Shown here in pieces: positions 1-12,200 of a stretch of DNA of 64,000 nt. Location: contig VFFE01007257.1 of the NCBI GenBank assembly GCA_008921705.1, forward strand, positions 431,948-495,947, written 5' to 3'. Every line of letters begins with the position of its first letter. Positions within the stretch are counted from its first letter, which is position 1. The notes under the pieces were generated by a model, which saw only the letters and a program-made list of their open reading frames with translations, did no database searches and was not told the origin of the DNA. Origin of the DNA: Burhinus oedicnemus (Eukaryota > Chordata > Aves > Charadriiformes > Burhinidae). The position numbers and the translations under genes are program-made.

Positions 1-544
1 AGAAAGCCGAGAACGCTCTTAAACTGCAGTCTGCAATAGACTCTTGTGTGTTTGTAACTTAAGCAACCAAAGATTCAGTATGTAAAGGCTTCAAATTATT
101 TTTTCTTCCATCAGAATCAGCTATTTCATTCAGCTGGTTTTCATTGGGAAGCTCGTGTTATCATGTTATGACAATACATGGTTATTGGTAAGTGTTGCAG
201 GTCAGCCAAGCAACCTGTAGTTAGTGTGAGCAACAGTTAACAGTCATCCATGCAAGAAAAGTGGCTGCCATTGTGTGATTTCAGACTCCGTAAACAGAAC
301 AGGAAATAAGGAAAGCTGAGAAAGATGTCCTTGGAAAGAACGGACTTTAACAGCCAAGGAAAGGGAAGCATTACCAGCCTAAACCAAAGAAGTGAGTAAG
401 TTCTAAAAGGTTAACAGAATCAAAAGCCTCTGAACATTTTGCACTTAAGAGAGGTATGTACATGGATGTCTTAGATTTATCCTAGGTTCCTCTGTCTCAG
501 GTCATCTACCTAATTGATGGTGAGATCTTTCCCTGTTGCTTTGG

Positions 545-692
545 TGTACTTGAGCAGCTTGGTCTAGTGGTTGCTTGGGTTGTATTTGAGCAATCTGGTC
601 TAGTGGAAGGTGTCCCTGCCCATGGCAGGGGGGTTGGAACTAGATGATCTTTAAGGTCACTTCCAACTCTAACCATTCTATGATTTCTCAAA
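545..692 (+). mobile_element. CR1 3'-end fragment
   Basis: GGTGTCCCTGCCCATGGCAG, GGGGTTGGAACTAGATGATC and the end ACCATTCTATGATTTC are the conserved CR1 3' UTR and tail in plus orientation. The upstream part, with two copies of a GAGCA-CTTGGTCTAGTGG-like unit, is degenerate. Confidence 0.85.
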
Positions 693-1477
693 GAGGGGCT
701 GAAAACTTGTTAGTACATTCTACATTCCCTTAGCACCTTTCTCACACGAGGCAGTATTATCTCAAACATACTGCAGAGAGCTTCAGAAGAAGAATGACTG
801 TCTGCTTTCTGTCCAGTCAGAAGAGGACATTCTCCATCAGTTTCATAAGTGTAATTTCAGTTCCATGGCCTGAATAACTGTCTCCAAATTGTTTTAGATG
901 AAGCATTGAAGTTTTAGATAGATGATCTTCTAATGGGACTTTTTATGGGTTTTTCTATGAGCTCATTGAACCACAGGAGTTTTGGATACTATATAGCACA
1001 GGCTGTTCGTTCAGCGCTGATTGAATCATTGCACATTTAAAGAAAGGAGAGTTTATTTCTCTGAATTATGTGCTGGCTTCATTATGGTCATTAGTATGGT
1101 CATGCTCATGACTTTCATTTGCAAGGCAAGAAGGGCATAAGTTAAATTCACAAGTCTTTGCCATCCATCTGGTGTCCAGAACTTACTCATACCTGGGAAA
1201 TGAAAGATTGGTGAGTGGAACTGTGTAACTGTTTAGACAAAACTTCCCAATACAATTTTTCCATCAAAGTAGGATAATTTTTTTATGATAGGGATTTTGT
1301 CATCTACAAGACAAAGAGATGTTGGCTGAGGAGAATGGGAATTTATTGCTATGATGCATGTATTCTTATGTCATTATCGTGTATATCTCACAATTTCATC
1401 ACACAAAAAAATTAATGAATCATAAAAAATTATCAGCAGTCAGGCTTTCAGCAGTCTAAGTGCCTGTCCAACTGGAA

Positions 1478-1610
1478 GCCTGACTTCCTCCATGCCTAAT
1501 GAAACTTGTTCAGTTTCTCTCTACTCTCTTTCTCTTTCTGCATATACAAGCAAGTGATGGGATTACTAAAGAAAAGTGTGGTTTGAAGATTACCTACGTA
1601 GAGTAGGCTT
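1478..1610 (+). repeat. Direct repeat, copy 1
   Basis: The shared blocks CTTGTTCAGTTTCTCTCTAC, CAAGTGATGGG and AAGTGTGGTTTGAAG (followed by a TTACCTAC block) recur in the same order and orientation at about 3233-3360. It corresponds to no gene. It may be two copies of one unclassified interspersed repeat or a local duplication. Confidence 0.7.
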
Positions 1611-2867
1611 TTGGGTCCCAGCTTTTATGGTTTACCTGAAACTGCCATCCTTATCCAGCTCATACAATATTATGTTCTTATGTAATATATAGTTACCAGT
1701 AATCATTTAATCCAGTATGCACATTAGCATGACATTCCTGGTCTTTTGCCTCCATCTTTCTATGACCAAGTGCTAGGTATAACATGATTTATGTCATTCC
1801 CCAATAGCTGTTCAGTTGATTCAGTTAAATGCCATCTGATGTCTACTTGTTCACTGTTATTTTTATTTTCATAAGTAGGTGTAATGTACTAAAATCAAAT
1901 ATAGGGTAGATATATACTCAATTTTAATGTATTTTCATCCCCTTTGATAGTAGTAATGATAGAATTGCTTATTAGAGACATGGTAGAATATAGAGAGCAT
2001 CAGTCTGACATCTTTTACAGGCAATTACTTTCAATTTTCAAATACTACCTTCCACTTCAGTGATTTGACACAGATGAGGACATTTGATAGATGCACTGGC
2101 ATGCAGGGATTTCCTTTTTCTAAAAACAGCTAACTAAAACTTTACTGCTATGTCTAAATATATTCAGTGTCTCTACATGAAACTAAATCTGGGAGATGGA
2201 CTTAGGAGACAGGATCAGTATCTCTATCAGTGTACCATATGAAAAGGGAAAGCCGTACACGTTTATAAGCTTAAACTAATTTTTACAACTTTTATTTGTA
2301 TTTTTATTTAAACATAGAAAAAAGCATCATATCCAGGAATTGAAGCCAACATATACCCTTCCGTTTTTATGTATGTGGTTTTAAAGTTGTTTAGAGATTT
2401 AAAAAAAAAATTAAAATAACAAAGCCTGATCTAACCTACAGATTTCCTGAGACAGTTATTGGTTTGTGGGATGGTGGTGAATGGTTGAATATAATTCACA
2501 GAAAATTATTGAAACTATTTATTATAAATAATGGACTCATTGAGGGGCTTAACTTAAAAAAAAAAAAAGACTTTTAGAAAGTTAAAACTCCTGTGTCATA
2601 TATACAAATATATATTGCTCTCTCTACCTATCTATATATATTTGTTCAGTATGACTTCTATAGAGAATATTTATATTTGCTCTATTAGCCCCATCTGGTG
2701 AATTCTAACAGCATTGCAAACTGGACAGACTTCATGCTGAACTCTGATGTCCCTGCTCTTAGATGGGTAGTAGGGCATACACAGAGACCCATATTCCTCC
2801 CTTTGCCCGCTGCAGCAATAGTGCAAGCACCAAGAAGGAATCCTCATTAGTATTATTATCATTTGCA

Positions 2868-2983
2868 GCTGTTAGTGGACATAGTCATGGGCAACCTGCT
2901 GTAGGTGGCCCTGCTTGAGCAGAGGTGTTGGATGAGATGACCTCCAGAGGTTCCTTCCAACCTCAAACACTGTGATTCTGTAA
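2868..2983 (+). mobile_element. CR1 3'-end fragment
   Basis: GGGCAACCTGCTGTAGGTGG, CCCTGCTTGAGCAGAGGTGT, TGGATGAGATGACCTCCAGA and the terminal ACACTGTGATTCTGT match a CR1 3' UTR in plus orientation. It is short and 5'-truncated. Confidence 0.85.
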
Positions 2984-3227
2984 GTTTACCCTTAACATTA
3001 TCATTTATATTTGTGCAATATCAATATAAGTCAACACTACTTTAAGTAGGTAGCATTTTACTTACCTTCTGTAAGAATAAATGATTATAAAAGCGCTTTT
3101 GAAGTGCAGGATCAGGATCATAGTTTCTAAACAACAAATGAGGAGGCTGCTTGCCTCTAGTACATGGGTTGGCAAACCCAGTCAGCCTTTGATACATGGT
3201 ATGTCAGAATAATGCACTGTCAGCGTC

Positions 3228-3362
3228 TGTCTTGACTTGCTCCATGCTTAAGGAATCTTGTTCAGTTTCTCTCTACTCTCCTCCTGCTGCATGTCTAAAC
3301 CAAGTGATGGGCTGATTTTTTTAAAAAGTGTGGTTTGAAGGTTACCTACATGGAGTAAATTC
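3228..3362 (+). repeat. Direct repeat, copy 2
   Basis: Second copy of the roughly 130-bp unit at about 1478-1610, sharing CTTGTTCAGTTTCTCTCTAC, CAAGTGATGGG and AAGTGTGGTTTGAAG. Similarity stops at both flanks, and the 1.6 kb between the copies shows no retroviral coding sequence that I can recognise. Confidence 0.7.
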
Positions 3363-4441
3363 TGCAGTAAGACTAGTGATGATGGCGATTCTTTTACTGC
3401 CAGACTTCACTGATGAAGATTAGTTGCTCTGCTAAGTAAGCTGAAATGTGGCTACAGTATGTTTCTTTCCATCACGTCCCTTTGGAAAATTCAAACATAA
3501 TCTTGTCATAATCTTTCCAGTCAGTCTAAATGATAATTTATTCTGTTTCTTGTCTTCTTTCCTCCCCACAGCTGTGACAGGAGAGAACAATGGACAAAAT
3601 AAAACCAGCTAGTAGTGAGACACAAGGCTGTCATGGTCCTTATTCAAAACAGGTGAATAAAGGGGGTTGCTTAAGCATAACTTAAATAGGAACATTAAAT
3701 AGGAGCATATCTTAAATAGGAACTCTCTGTCATTACGTGGTTTCAGACTTAGTTATTGTTAAATGATAACAGGAGGGACTTTGCACTATAACATGTCGCT
3801 TCAATAAAGAGTGTTCCCATGTGGTATTATTCTGACTTGAATGGATTATGAGCAAGTCCATATTAGTCTCATCATTATACCAACTAAGCCAATATCTCTC
3901 ATTCTCCCAGAGAAATTTCAAGCTTATTCTTAAATAATTACCTCAGTGTGTTCCTATACAGGTAGTGTGTCAGTTAAAGGAGAGGGAGAATCTCCAGTCT
4001 TTGTTATTTTGTCATAACTGTAAAATTTAAACTCTAGGATGTCCCAGAGTATAAATGTAAATGTACATGTAAATATAATGGAAATTAATTAGTAATAATA
4101 AATCAAATCTTGTGATGACTTTTCTTGCTTTATAATACAATCTAACATGACTACATTAAAAAGCCTACTAAATTCCTCTTGATTAAACAATTATTCATCC
4201 TACACTATCTTCATCTTAAGCAAGAAATTAGAGAGAGAAGTGAAAATCCAAAATATACACCGGAGTAGTAATGACACATCTGAAATAATAATTATATTTC
4301 TCTGTCCTTCGCTCTGAGGACATATATCCAAAATTATTTTTATTTTTTCACTCAGTTTACAAAGCCATATGCCACAGTCAGGTGCGTGTGTGTATAAAAT
4401 ATACATGCAGTAAGGTTTCAGCTCTATTGATCCTCATTAAC

Positions 4442-7400
4442 ACTGAATCTGTGCAAACTGAAGATCAGCCCATGGATGAAGAGGAGAAGATTTCTGCCTT
4501 CCGGGCTGAAATAGTTGCTCATCAACACTTTCTATTCCAGCAAGAAAACCTCTCTGAGGAAGCCAGTTTGCAATTCATTGGTTGCAAGTAATCTAGCTAT
4601 TAATCTGGCTCAGCCAGTAAAATCCAACCTAAGTTCGTAAGTATATCCAGAGAATGCTCAAGCCTTCTGTTGTGGTCTGCGGACAAAATTGGACTTGAGG
4701 CCTTGACTGATTCAAACAAGCTGGATTCTGGGAATGACTGACCCAACAAGCACAATTGCACTCCGACCATCATGGGTTCAGGCACAGGATGACCAAAGCT
4801 GACCTCACTACTACTATGAGGTCCAGCAGCAGAGCTTTAATAGAAACATTGCTTGTGCTGTTGTCTCCAGGATTGGTCACTTCAGGGTCAGTTTCTTTTC
4901 TGCCTACCTGATTGCAAATGTGACCGTGCTCACAAAGCAAAAAGACAGGCAGTATGTATGTCACCTTCAATTCAAGGCTCTCTTCCTGTCAATGGTAACA
5001 ATAAATGTTCCTAAACGGGATTTGCTGTTCTCTGTCTTGTGGCTGGCTAACGTCAAGTGAACACACTGCAGAACAGCAGTGGGAGCACAGGTGCACAGTC
5101 TGATATAAGCTGACACAGGCAGGACGCAGGAACAACCACAAAACCACGGATGAAAGGCCAAGAACAAATTTAATCTTGATACCTCGTGAACCAGGGGATC
5201 TCCGAAGCAGCACCTGGGCAGATGCATGTAAGTGGGGGATGCAGGCACCGCAGTGCGAGAGAGTCCTTATTAGCAAGAGTCCTTGTTAGCGAGAGAGTGA
5301 GAGCTCAGACTTGCTGTTCTCACCTGTATTTCAAGGGTTCAAACAGGCATCGTTTTCCACTGTGCTTTGATTTTCTCCAACAGCAGGGCAGGAATCTCAA
5401 GCATGTTCGATAAGGTGCCCCTGAGTCCATCATGGACCTATGTTATCGAAGTGCAGATGTTCTACTTGTCAAGCACGTAAGACTAAACAACACTTAGTGT
5501 GATATATGTTTTCCAGCACCCCACATGCGAGTCACTGGAGTGTGTTTACAATCCTCCTTGCCAATCTTCCGTTATTTTCCCACAAATAGTATCTCTAACT
5601 TTAGCAGCACATTTGCCCTGGCTGGGTAATAACCATTGACTGAACTTTGTATAGCAGGAGCATGAAGATGCTATCACACAATACAGCACCACTGCTGCAT
5701 TTCATTTTTAGTATGTATAACATTTAAAGAAAAAGGTCAAACTTAACGAATTTCTGCATTATAAACTCCCTCTTGCATATGTTGCTCTATACTGCAGTGC
5801 TTCACGAGGGTTTTGAAAGCTGGAGGAAATATACATTGAAATGGTATGATTGCTGTAGTTGTTGCATTTGTTGGAGCACAGAATAGGTATAAAGTACCAG
5901 TTCATCATTATTAGGTAGTCAGTGATGATTAAGAATTTCATATTACAATTATATTAACTCTTAATTTCAGAAAAAGCTTGCTATTTGGCCATTTGTGCTG
6001 CCACTAGAATGCTCAGATTTCATTCAAGGGGAACCCCATGGCTGTAGAACAAAGATTATCCTGAATCTGAAGGAAGACCAAAGAGAATATTTGGAAGAAA
6101 GGCAAATCAAAGAAATTGTGAAGAAGCATTCTCAATTCATCAGCTATCCAATTACACCCTTTGTAAGTGCCTTGTTTGAGATGCTAATAGTACATGCTTT
6201 GAAACATTAGTTGCATACCTAATGTCCTTGCATCATTCCCAGATGCTACTAGTATAACATTAACTAAGCTGTCTTTGTACTGCTAGCATTAACATTTACA
6301 AGAAGGAATCTACATAATTTCTTGGTTTATTTTCCTAATGATCTCTTTAAGAGTACTATCTACATAGGGTAGAGTTATACCACATATCAGTCAAATCTAG
6401 ATGCCGCTCATTCACCAACCCAGAGGTTGTCTTATAAAGCTAACATTTATGTTAGTGAATATAGTAAGACACAGTTCATGCTTTTGTTAAAATCTGGACT
6501 ACTTGACAATGAAAATACATGTTTGTAGCTGAAGATCCTAATTATGCAGGTGAAGCTATAAACTCCAGATCAGTATTTTATATATTTTATACTGATATAT
6601 CCTAAAGTTGTACATTTGGGGCCAAAGAAATCTCCTGACATATTTAGATAGGCTTCTGAGAAAGGTCTGGTTGGCGCTGACTAATTAGTAATTCTGGCTT
6701 TTAAGCCAGAATTATTACGCTCTAGTTCCAAAACTGAGAACAGATGAGTGGAAGGCAGTTTACAAAGGTACTTTGAATGCCAGGTATATCAGTATTGTTT
6801 CATGAATGAATTCTACAAAACTACAAAGCAGAGTTGGAAATGCTTCTTGTATGACCTATAATGACCTTTACTCTTAAAATAGCAGTGACATGCAGAGAAG
6901 TCAATCAAAATGGACATAACATGCCAATTCAAGAATGTAATAAAAATGCAAGTACAGAAGTTTCTAGACTAAAGAATGGCCTGTTGTAATTTTGTGTCTC
7001 GGACAACTCAGGAGAAGGAAGCCAAGTCATCATGGTTATATTTGGTATATATTCAGAACTGTACTTCTGTTAGATGAAACAAACTTGGAACAGTTCTACA
7101 GAACTACAGGTAAGAGAGAGATTTCATTTTGAACAAATGGTCTGAGAAAATATGATTGTAGGTAAGTCATTAGAAAGAACAGCTATGCCCTGAGGAAGAA
7201 AAGCTGAAAAATCCCTTCTTTTACTATTCCAATCCTTTACTGCCCCTTCCTGCAACTTAGCTTTATAGATCTACTGTGAAGGACAGCAAGAATAAGACAC
7301 TGAAAATGGACTCTGTCATCAGGTTTTTATAGTTTCATTTTATAATAAAGAACTTTTCTGGTTAGAGTGAACTTTCTGCTTATATTCTAAACTCTAGACA

Positions 7401-8710
7401 TTTAAAAAGTAACTTGAATTTGAAAAAATAAAGGTACTTTCACTATTCCAGACATAGCTTATTCAAATAAAGTTGGAGACACAGTTATCCTGGGCTGTCA
7501 GCATCTGAAACAGTTTGAAGTTTATCAATCCAGGAGTCAATGCGACTCCCACCCAGCTGAAAGAGCCATTCTGGAGCAGTTTTCCTCAGTCCTGTTTTGT
7601 TTTGTCAATGGTGAAAGAAAAAAGGCAGAAATCTCCTGGCAAGTATTAACCAGCACCACTCAGATTAAGAAATAACCTGGTGACTTCTAGTAACTCTAGT
7701 CTGTCCTACTTTTATAATGTAGAGCAGCTGCATTATACTGACATGCATATTAACTGGCTAAGAATACCCTCAGCTCAGCTGACTGCAAAGCAGGATTTCA
7801 GTATAAACAGCCAAGTTACTTCAGGAGATTTGCCTCAGTATGGCAGGAAGCATCTCTTTGAAAGAGATGAAATCCGACTTTCCCTCTAATTCACTATGCC
7901 TGGTTACTGAAGCCTACAGATAGATTTATATATGATTAATCAAGTATTTATACAGCTCTTGACAAAATTTCTTAAAGTACCTACTCCTAATCAGCATTGA
8001 TCAGAATTATCCTACTGCTATTATCCTTTTTTCAGCATTCTTTTGTGGATAGAAAGCTAGGATTTAGACCTCTCCTGGTTTTTGACAAGCAATGAATCTT
8101 TTGATCTGTCTGACAGGAGGAAAATAACATTAAACTGTGCCTAAGCAGAGTGTTCATCATGGATAGCTGTGCAGCCTTAATCTGTGATTATCCGAAAGTA
8201 CTCCATAATTTTAGTATCTTGTTTTTTGCTTAACAGTATCTCTCTAATAAAATGAAAGTACTGTCTGAAATATTAAAAAAAAAAAAAAAATCTATCAACC
8301 ATGTGCTAAAGAGTCTACCCAGAACATATGGACAGATTTAAACTCATTTCTTGCCTTTTCCTTACAAGTATAGAGTGCTAAAGTAAAGACTATATCCTGT
8401 GTTTGAAATACTAGAAAGAATCAACTTCACGAACATCTATTTTAAATGCTAATAGTCGCCCTTCCTGAAAAATGCGGAACCTGAACTTGCAGATTTTTTT
8501 AAGTTCCTATGACTTCTAAACCCTTTGTTGAAACATGTTTCACGATGAAATTTGAAACTTCTAGGCATGTGGCACATTCATAGTATAGTCCAGTGTGTAC
8601 TGAATTCTGAATAGCTGACTTTAAATATTTCTTCACAGATATTGCAGCAGAGCGGAATTACGAAGATGACAAGACAAAGTATAATAATAAAATTCTTCAA
8701 AGTTTTTCTT
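4442..8710 (+). pseudogene. Unprocessed (duplicated) HSP90AA1 pseudogene
   Basis: Degenerate counterparts of HSP90AA1 exons occur in order and in the same orientation. Coding exon 1-like sequence is at about 4442-4592 (ESVQTEDQPMDEEEK, with an internal deletion). Exon 2-like sequence is at about 4678-4966, with deletions and an early stop. Exon 3-like sequence is at about 6029-6162, still open, with an intact GTAAGT donor at 6163. Exon 5-like sequence is at about 8036-8195, with a TTTTCAG acceptor and stops. A weak exon 6 remnant is at about 8636-8710. A possible trace of exon 4 lies near 7262-7310. The intervening non-coding DNA has intron-like spacing, and there is no poly(A) tail, so this is a tandem gene duplicate and not a retrocopy. 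Exons from coding exon 7 onward were not found. Confidence 0.85.
6029..6162 (+). pseudogene. Best-preserved pseudo-exon, HSP90AA1 coding exon 3 counterpart
   Basis: This block reads through without a stop in the frame of HSP90AA1 exon 19663-19796 and keeps the sense of [20 protein letters not shown] as [20 protein letters not shown], ending in YPITPF. It has the same length, 134 bases, as the functional exon and is followed by a consensus GTAAGT donor. The acceptor side has lost a clear AG at the homologous point. Its relative intactness compared with its neighbours suggests fairly slow or recent decay, but by itself it encodes only a fragment of the ATPase domain. Confidence 0.85.
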
Positions 8711-8761
8711 GACCATTAGAAGGAAAGAAGACAAAAGAAGTTTTGTAAGCAATTTTCCAGA

Positions 8762-9250
8762 ATATGAGGTGTTCTACCCGGACACCTCTTTCAAGGAGGG
8801 ACCGGACTGTCAGGGTGTAAAAGAGCAGGTTCCTCCACAAGGGAGGGTGACCTGGAAGCCAAGGGTAAAAACAAGGCAGTCGGGGCAGTAAGCCTACTGA
8901 CAAGGGTCATAATCCCACGGTACCCGAACAAGAAGAGGAGAATTGGTCCAGTGATGTCTCACCCAACAGCTCAATGATTGCCACACAAATCTGTAATAAT
9001 TAGGTAAGTCCAAGGACAAGCCAAGAAGTCAGGTCAGTGAGGCAAGGCTGGGATCAGCAAAGTACAAGGCTGAACCCAGGCGCAGCTACAGCATAGCTCA
9101 GGCAAGGATCAAAGCCAAGGGCCTAGGCTTAAATGCAGCTCCTAAACTAAGATGGGAAACTCTCGGCCAAAGCTTCTTACAGCTCTTTCTCACACTGCTC
9201 TCTTCATACTGGTCAGATCCAAGGTAACTTGGCTGCATGATATCAGAGCT
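8762..9250. repeat. Compositionally distinct, probably repetitive segment
   Basis: Beginning directly after the last HSP90 pseudo-exon, the sequence becomes clearly GC-richer than its surroundings, with recurring purine-rich words such as CAAGGACAAGCC, GGCAAGGCTGGGATC and CAAGGATCAAAGCC. I cannot assign it to a named family. It may be an unclassified transposon or LTR remnant, and it may mark where the tandem duplicate was truncated. Confidence 0.35.
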
Positions 9251-12200
9251 AGTTTTGAGCCATAATTCAAACTTAATAATTAACTAAAAGTCCTCACTGC
9301 AAATTCTTTCTAGAACCAGGTTTATCAGATTCTTTTCTGCACCAATTTAAGCAGAAGTTCTGCAAGATTCTTCAATTCTTCCCATTTCTGTGCCCTCTTA
9401 AAAGTGGGATGGTTGAGGTTATTGCATGCTCATTATCCTCAATAAGAATGTGTAATTGATTTTTTTTAATTTAGTTTATCCTGATTCTAGCCATCACTGC
9501 TTAGTAAACCTACTTTCTCAACTCTTTAAACAACTAGAATTCCATTCACAACTAAATCTGAAAGTGTAAGTGGTCTCCACGTCAGATTGCTCTCACTCTT
9601 TCCCTGAATCCTCTGATTTCTAAGGTAAACCTTTCTTTGAAGGTTTTTTCTTTGTCTCTAGGAACTGTGCTTATTAAGAAGTAGATGCTTTGGAAGTGTT
9701 CCTGGCGTATGAAGGCCTTTCCAACAATATTTTTTCTTGCTTTTGCTGAAGGCACTAGAACAATTTGATCCCACAGATGTCTTCTTTATATAAAATAATA
9801 TCTTCTTTATATAAAATCTTCTTTATCCAAAAATACATGATCTTTCCAGTACAGGTGACTGCACGAGTTACTTCTCTCAGCGTCTGCTTACTTGCTTAAA
9901 ATCCAGGACTAGAACTTACCTTCTGTGTGTCTATTCAAAACGAATCCAAAATTTATTTCCTACTATCAACTTTTTTGTCATGTCCTAATTATCTAGCTCA
10001 ACTCTAAAATGGCATCTGTGTTCAGGAATTTGAAAAGTAAATACTATCACATCAAGAATAAGTTAGTGAAGTACAGAATACATACTTTGTGATATAGCTT
10101 CCCAGTTTTAATTAATTTAGATTTAATTTAAGATTTTAAAGTCTTATTTCTATTGTTTTGAAGGTGGCTTGAAGGGTAGTTCTGTCACCAAATCTACCAC
10201 GCACACAAAATAATGTATGTAAGTGCTCATACCCATACCTGCTAGTAAATATGCAACAGCATGTAGCTGCTACATGCACTAAACCCACAACCTTTACTGT
10301 TACCCTGAATCCAATTCTTAGAATTTGAATATATACAGGGAAAAATATATCAGGTTTATTTCCATGCTTCTTGATGCTGTGGCTCTATTAAGTTATCTTT
10401 CTAGTGATGTAACTTTAGCATCACTATAATTTCTTAATGTCTTCATGGGTAGTCTAAGATTTTGCTTGTCTGGGGGCTTTTTAGTCGAACCTCCTGCTCT
10501 CTGGAAGAGCTTTTTCTCCAAGTTTCTCCTCCTTCTGAATTAGGATCTATTGAAACTTATGCCTATGAATGGAAAAAAGCTCTTAGCTATAGAAAATAAA
10601 AGTTACAGCTGATACCATACCTATTGTTCTTCCTTCAAAGCTAACATTTTAATGTAACTATTCCTGATATAAGGGGGTTCTGATGTGCGTGACATTCTAC
10701 TGTCATTCTCCAAACCAAATAACTGTATGCATTGTTTTATTGGTCCCATGCTAGACAAAGACAGCACACATTTCAGCAAAAAGGTACTGCAGTCACCTTG
10801 CAGTGCTCCTAAAGCAAAGAGCAGAACCAGATACCGGAAAGAAACACTTGTAACTCTGTGGAAGACCAAGTGTCCTGTGTCGCTAAGTTTGTATACGTAT
10901 AATTCTTGCTTTGTACATAAAATTTCAGCTAAGAAGTGCATATTTATGCATTTATTTTGGGAAAGTGTAAATCATGATATAAGGTATAAAACTATAAAGA
11001 CAGTATCCCTTGTTCCAGTCATAAGGGAATATTAAGTTGAGGACCAATTTAAAATAACAAATTGTAGTGGTTGTAAACTTAACCTGATCTATTAATTTTG
11101 TAACAAACAGCATATAAAGTAATTTATGATAAGATTAAACAATTATTCTGGGGCCTTTTTAACCTTCCATGAATCCAGGCCTTTCCATGCTTATTCTCTC
11201 AGCCTTTCTATGCAGCTGAGCTTTTATTATAAATTATACTTGACATTTTTTAGTAGAAGAATTGTTGAATTTTTCTATAAGAAATATATTCTTGTTCAAC
11301 AGTTTTAGTCCCTTCAGAATTTCTTCTGAGAGCGGTGACTCTGACAGTTATCACACTCCCTAACACGTACTTCAAGAACGATAAACTCTTAGAAAAAAAG
11401 ATGCGTACATATTGCCCTTGGGCCATACAATTATTGCTGCCACCTACAGTTCAAAAGTACAACTACATGAGATCGATTTTGTTCTCTGCCTCTTGCGTCC
11501 CTTTTCACTGCAAAGATATTCTTTCTGACTATCGATCCTTTTCTTGTGACCTAAAGATCTTATGATCACTTCATCTCCCAGTAAGACATGAGAAAGTAGG
11601 AAACAAGACAGCCTAAGGAACAGTTTTAAGAAAGCTTTGCTTGGTCAGAGATCCCTAGCCAGCTTTACATTTCGTTATGAGAACACAAATTTTACATGCA
11701 TAATTCCATGTGGTAAAGCAAACTAGACACACATTACCACATCTTTCTACTTATGTCAGTCTTCTGAAATCTACCATTTGGGTGATTGCAGTTTCTGCTG
11801 GTTTGTTTTCCTTGAGTAAACCCTGAAGCACTGAGATAACAACATGACAAATCTGTGTCAGAACTCAAACAGAATTAATTTTGAAGCAATGTTATAAAAG
11901 CATTAAGGATACAACACCAAGCACTCAAAAGTTAGTTAAATGCTGGAATTAGAATTCTCTATGCAAATGTCATTTAATTTCTTTGTGGCTCACAAAAATT
12001 AAAAAAGTCTTATCCAGCAACACTGAAGAAGCCTTTGATGGAATCAAGAATAAAACCCAGTTTTCCTGGGTGTTATTTCAATGCTTTGAAGATTAAATAA
12101 CTTTCTTCCAGCCATCTTTTACTTTGTTCTTTTTTAATTTTGTAACTTTCATATAGCAAGGAATTCTATGAAATTGTGTAGTTAAACACTTTTATTACGA

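Larger units (their letters stand above)
693..4441. other. Intergenic DNA
   Basis: AT-rich sequence with no coding exon that I can support apart from the repeats listed separately. It contains a short TATATA-rich run at about 2600-2642 and an A-run near 2555-2567. Open frames of 60-70 codons here have no recognisable content. Confidence 0.7.

Noticed and set aside
1478..3362. An endogenous retrovirus bounded by long terminal repeats
   Set aside because: The repeat units are short and lack clear TG...CA ends, primer-binding site or polypurine tract, and no gag/pol-like coding sequence lies between them.
4382..4591. Apparent small gene with an HSP90-like N-terminus
   Set aside because: It is one decayed exon of the HSP90AA1 pseudogene, with an internal deletion and a stop shortly after; the adjoining exons are disabled.
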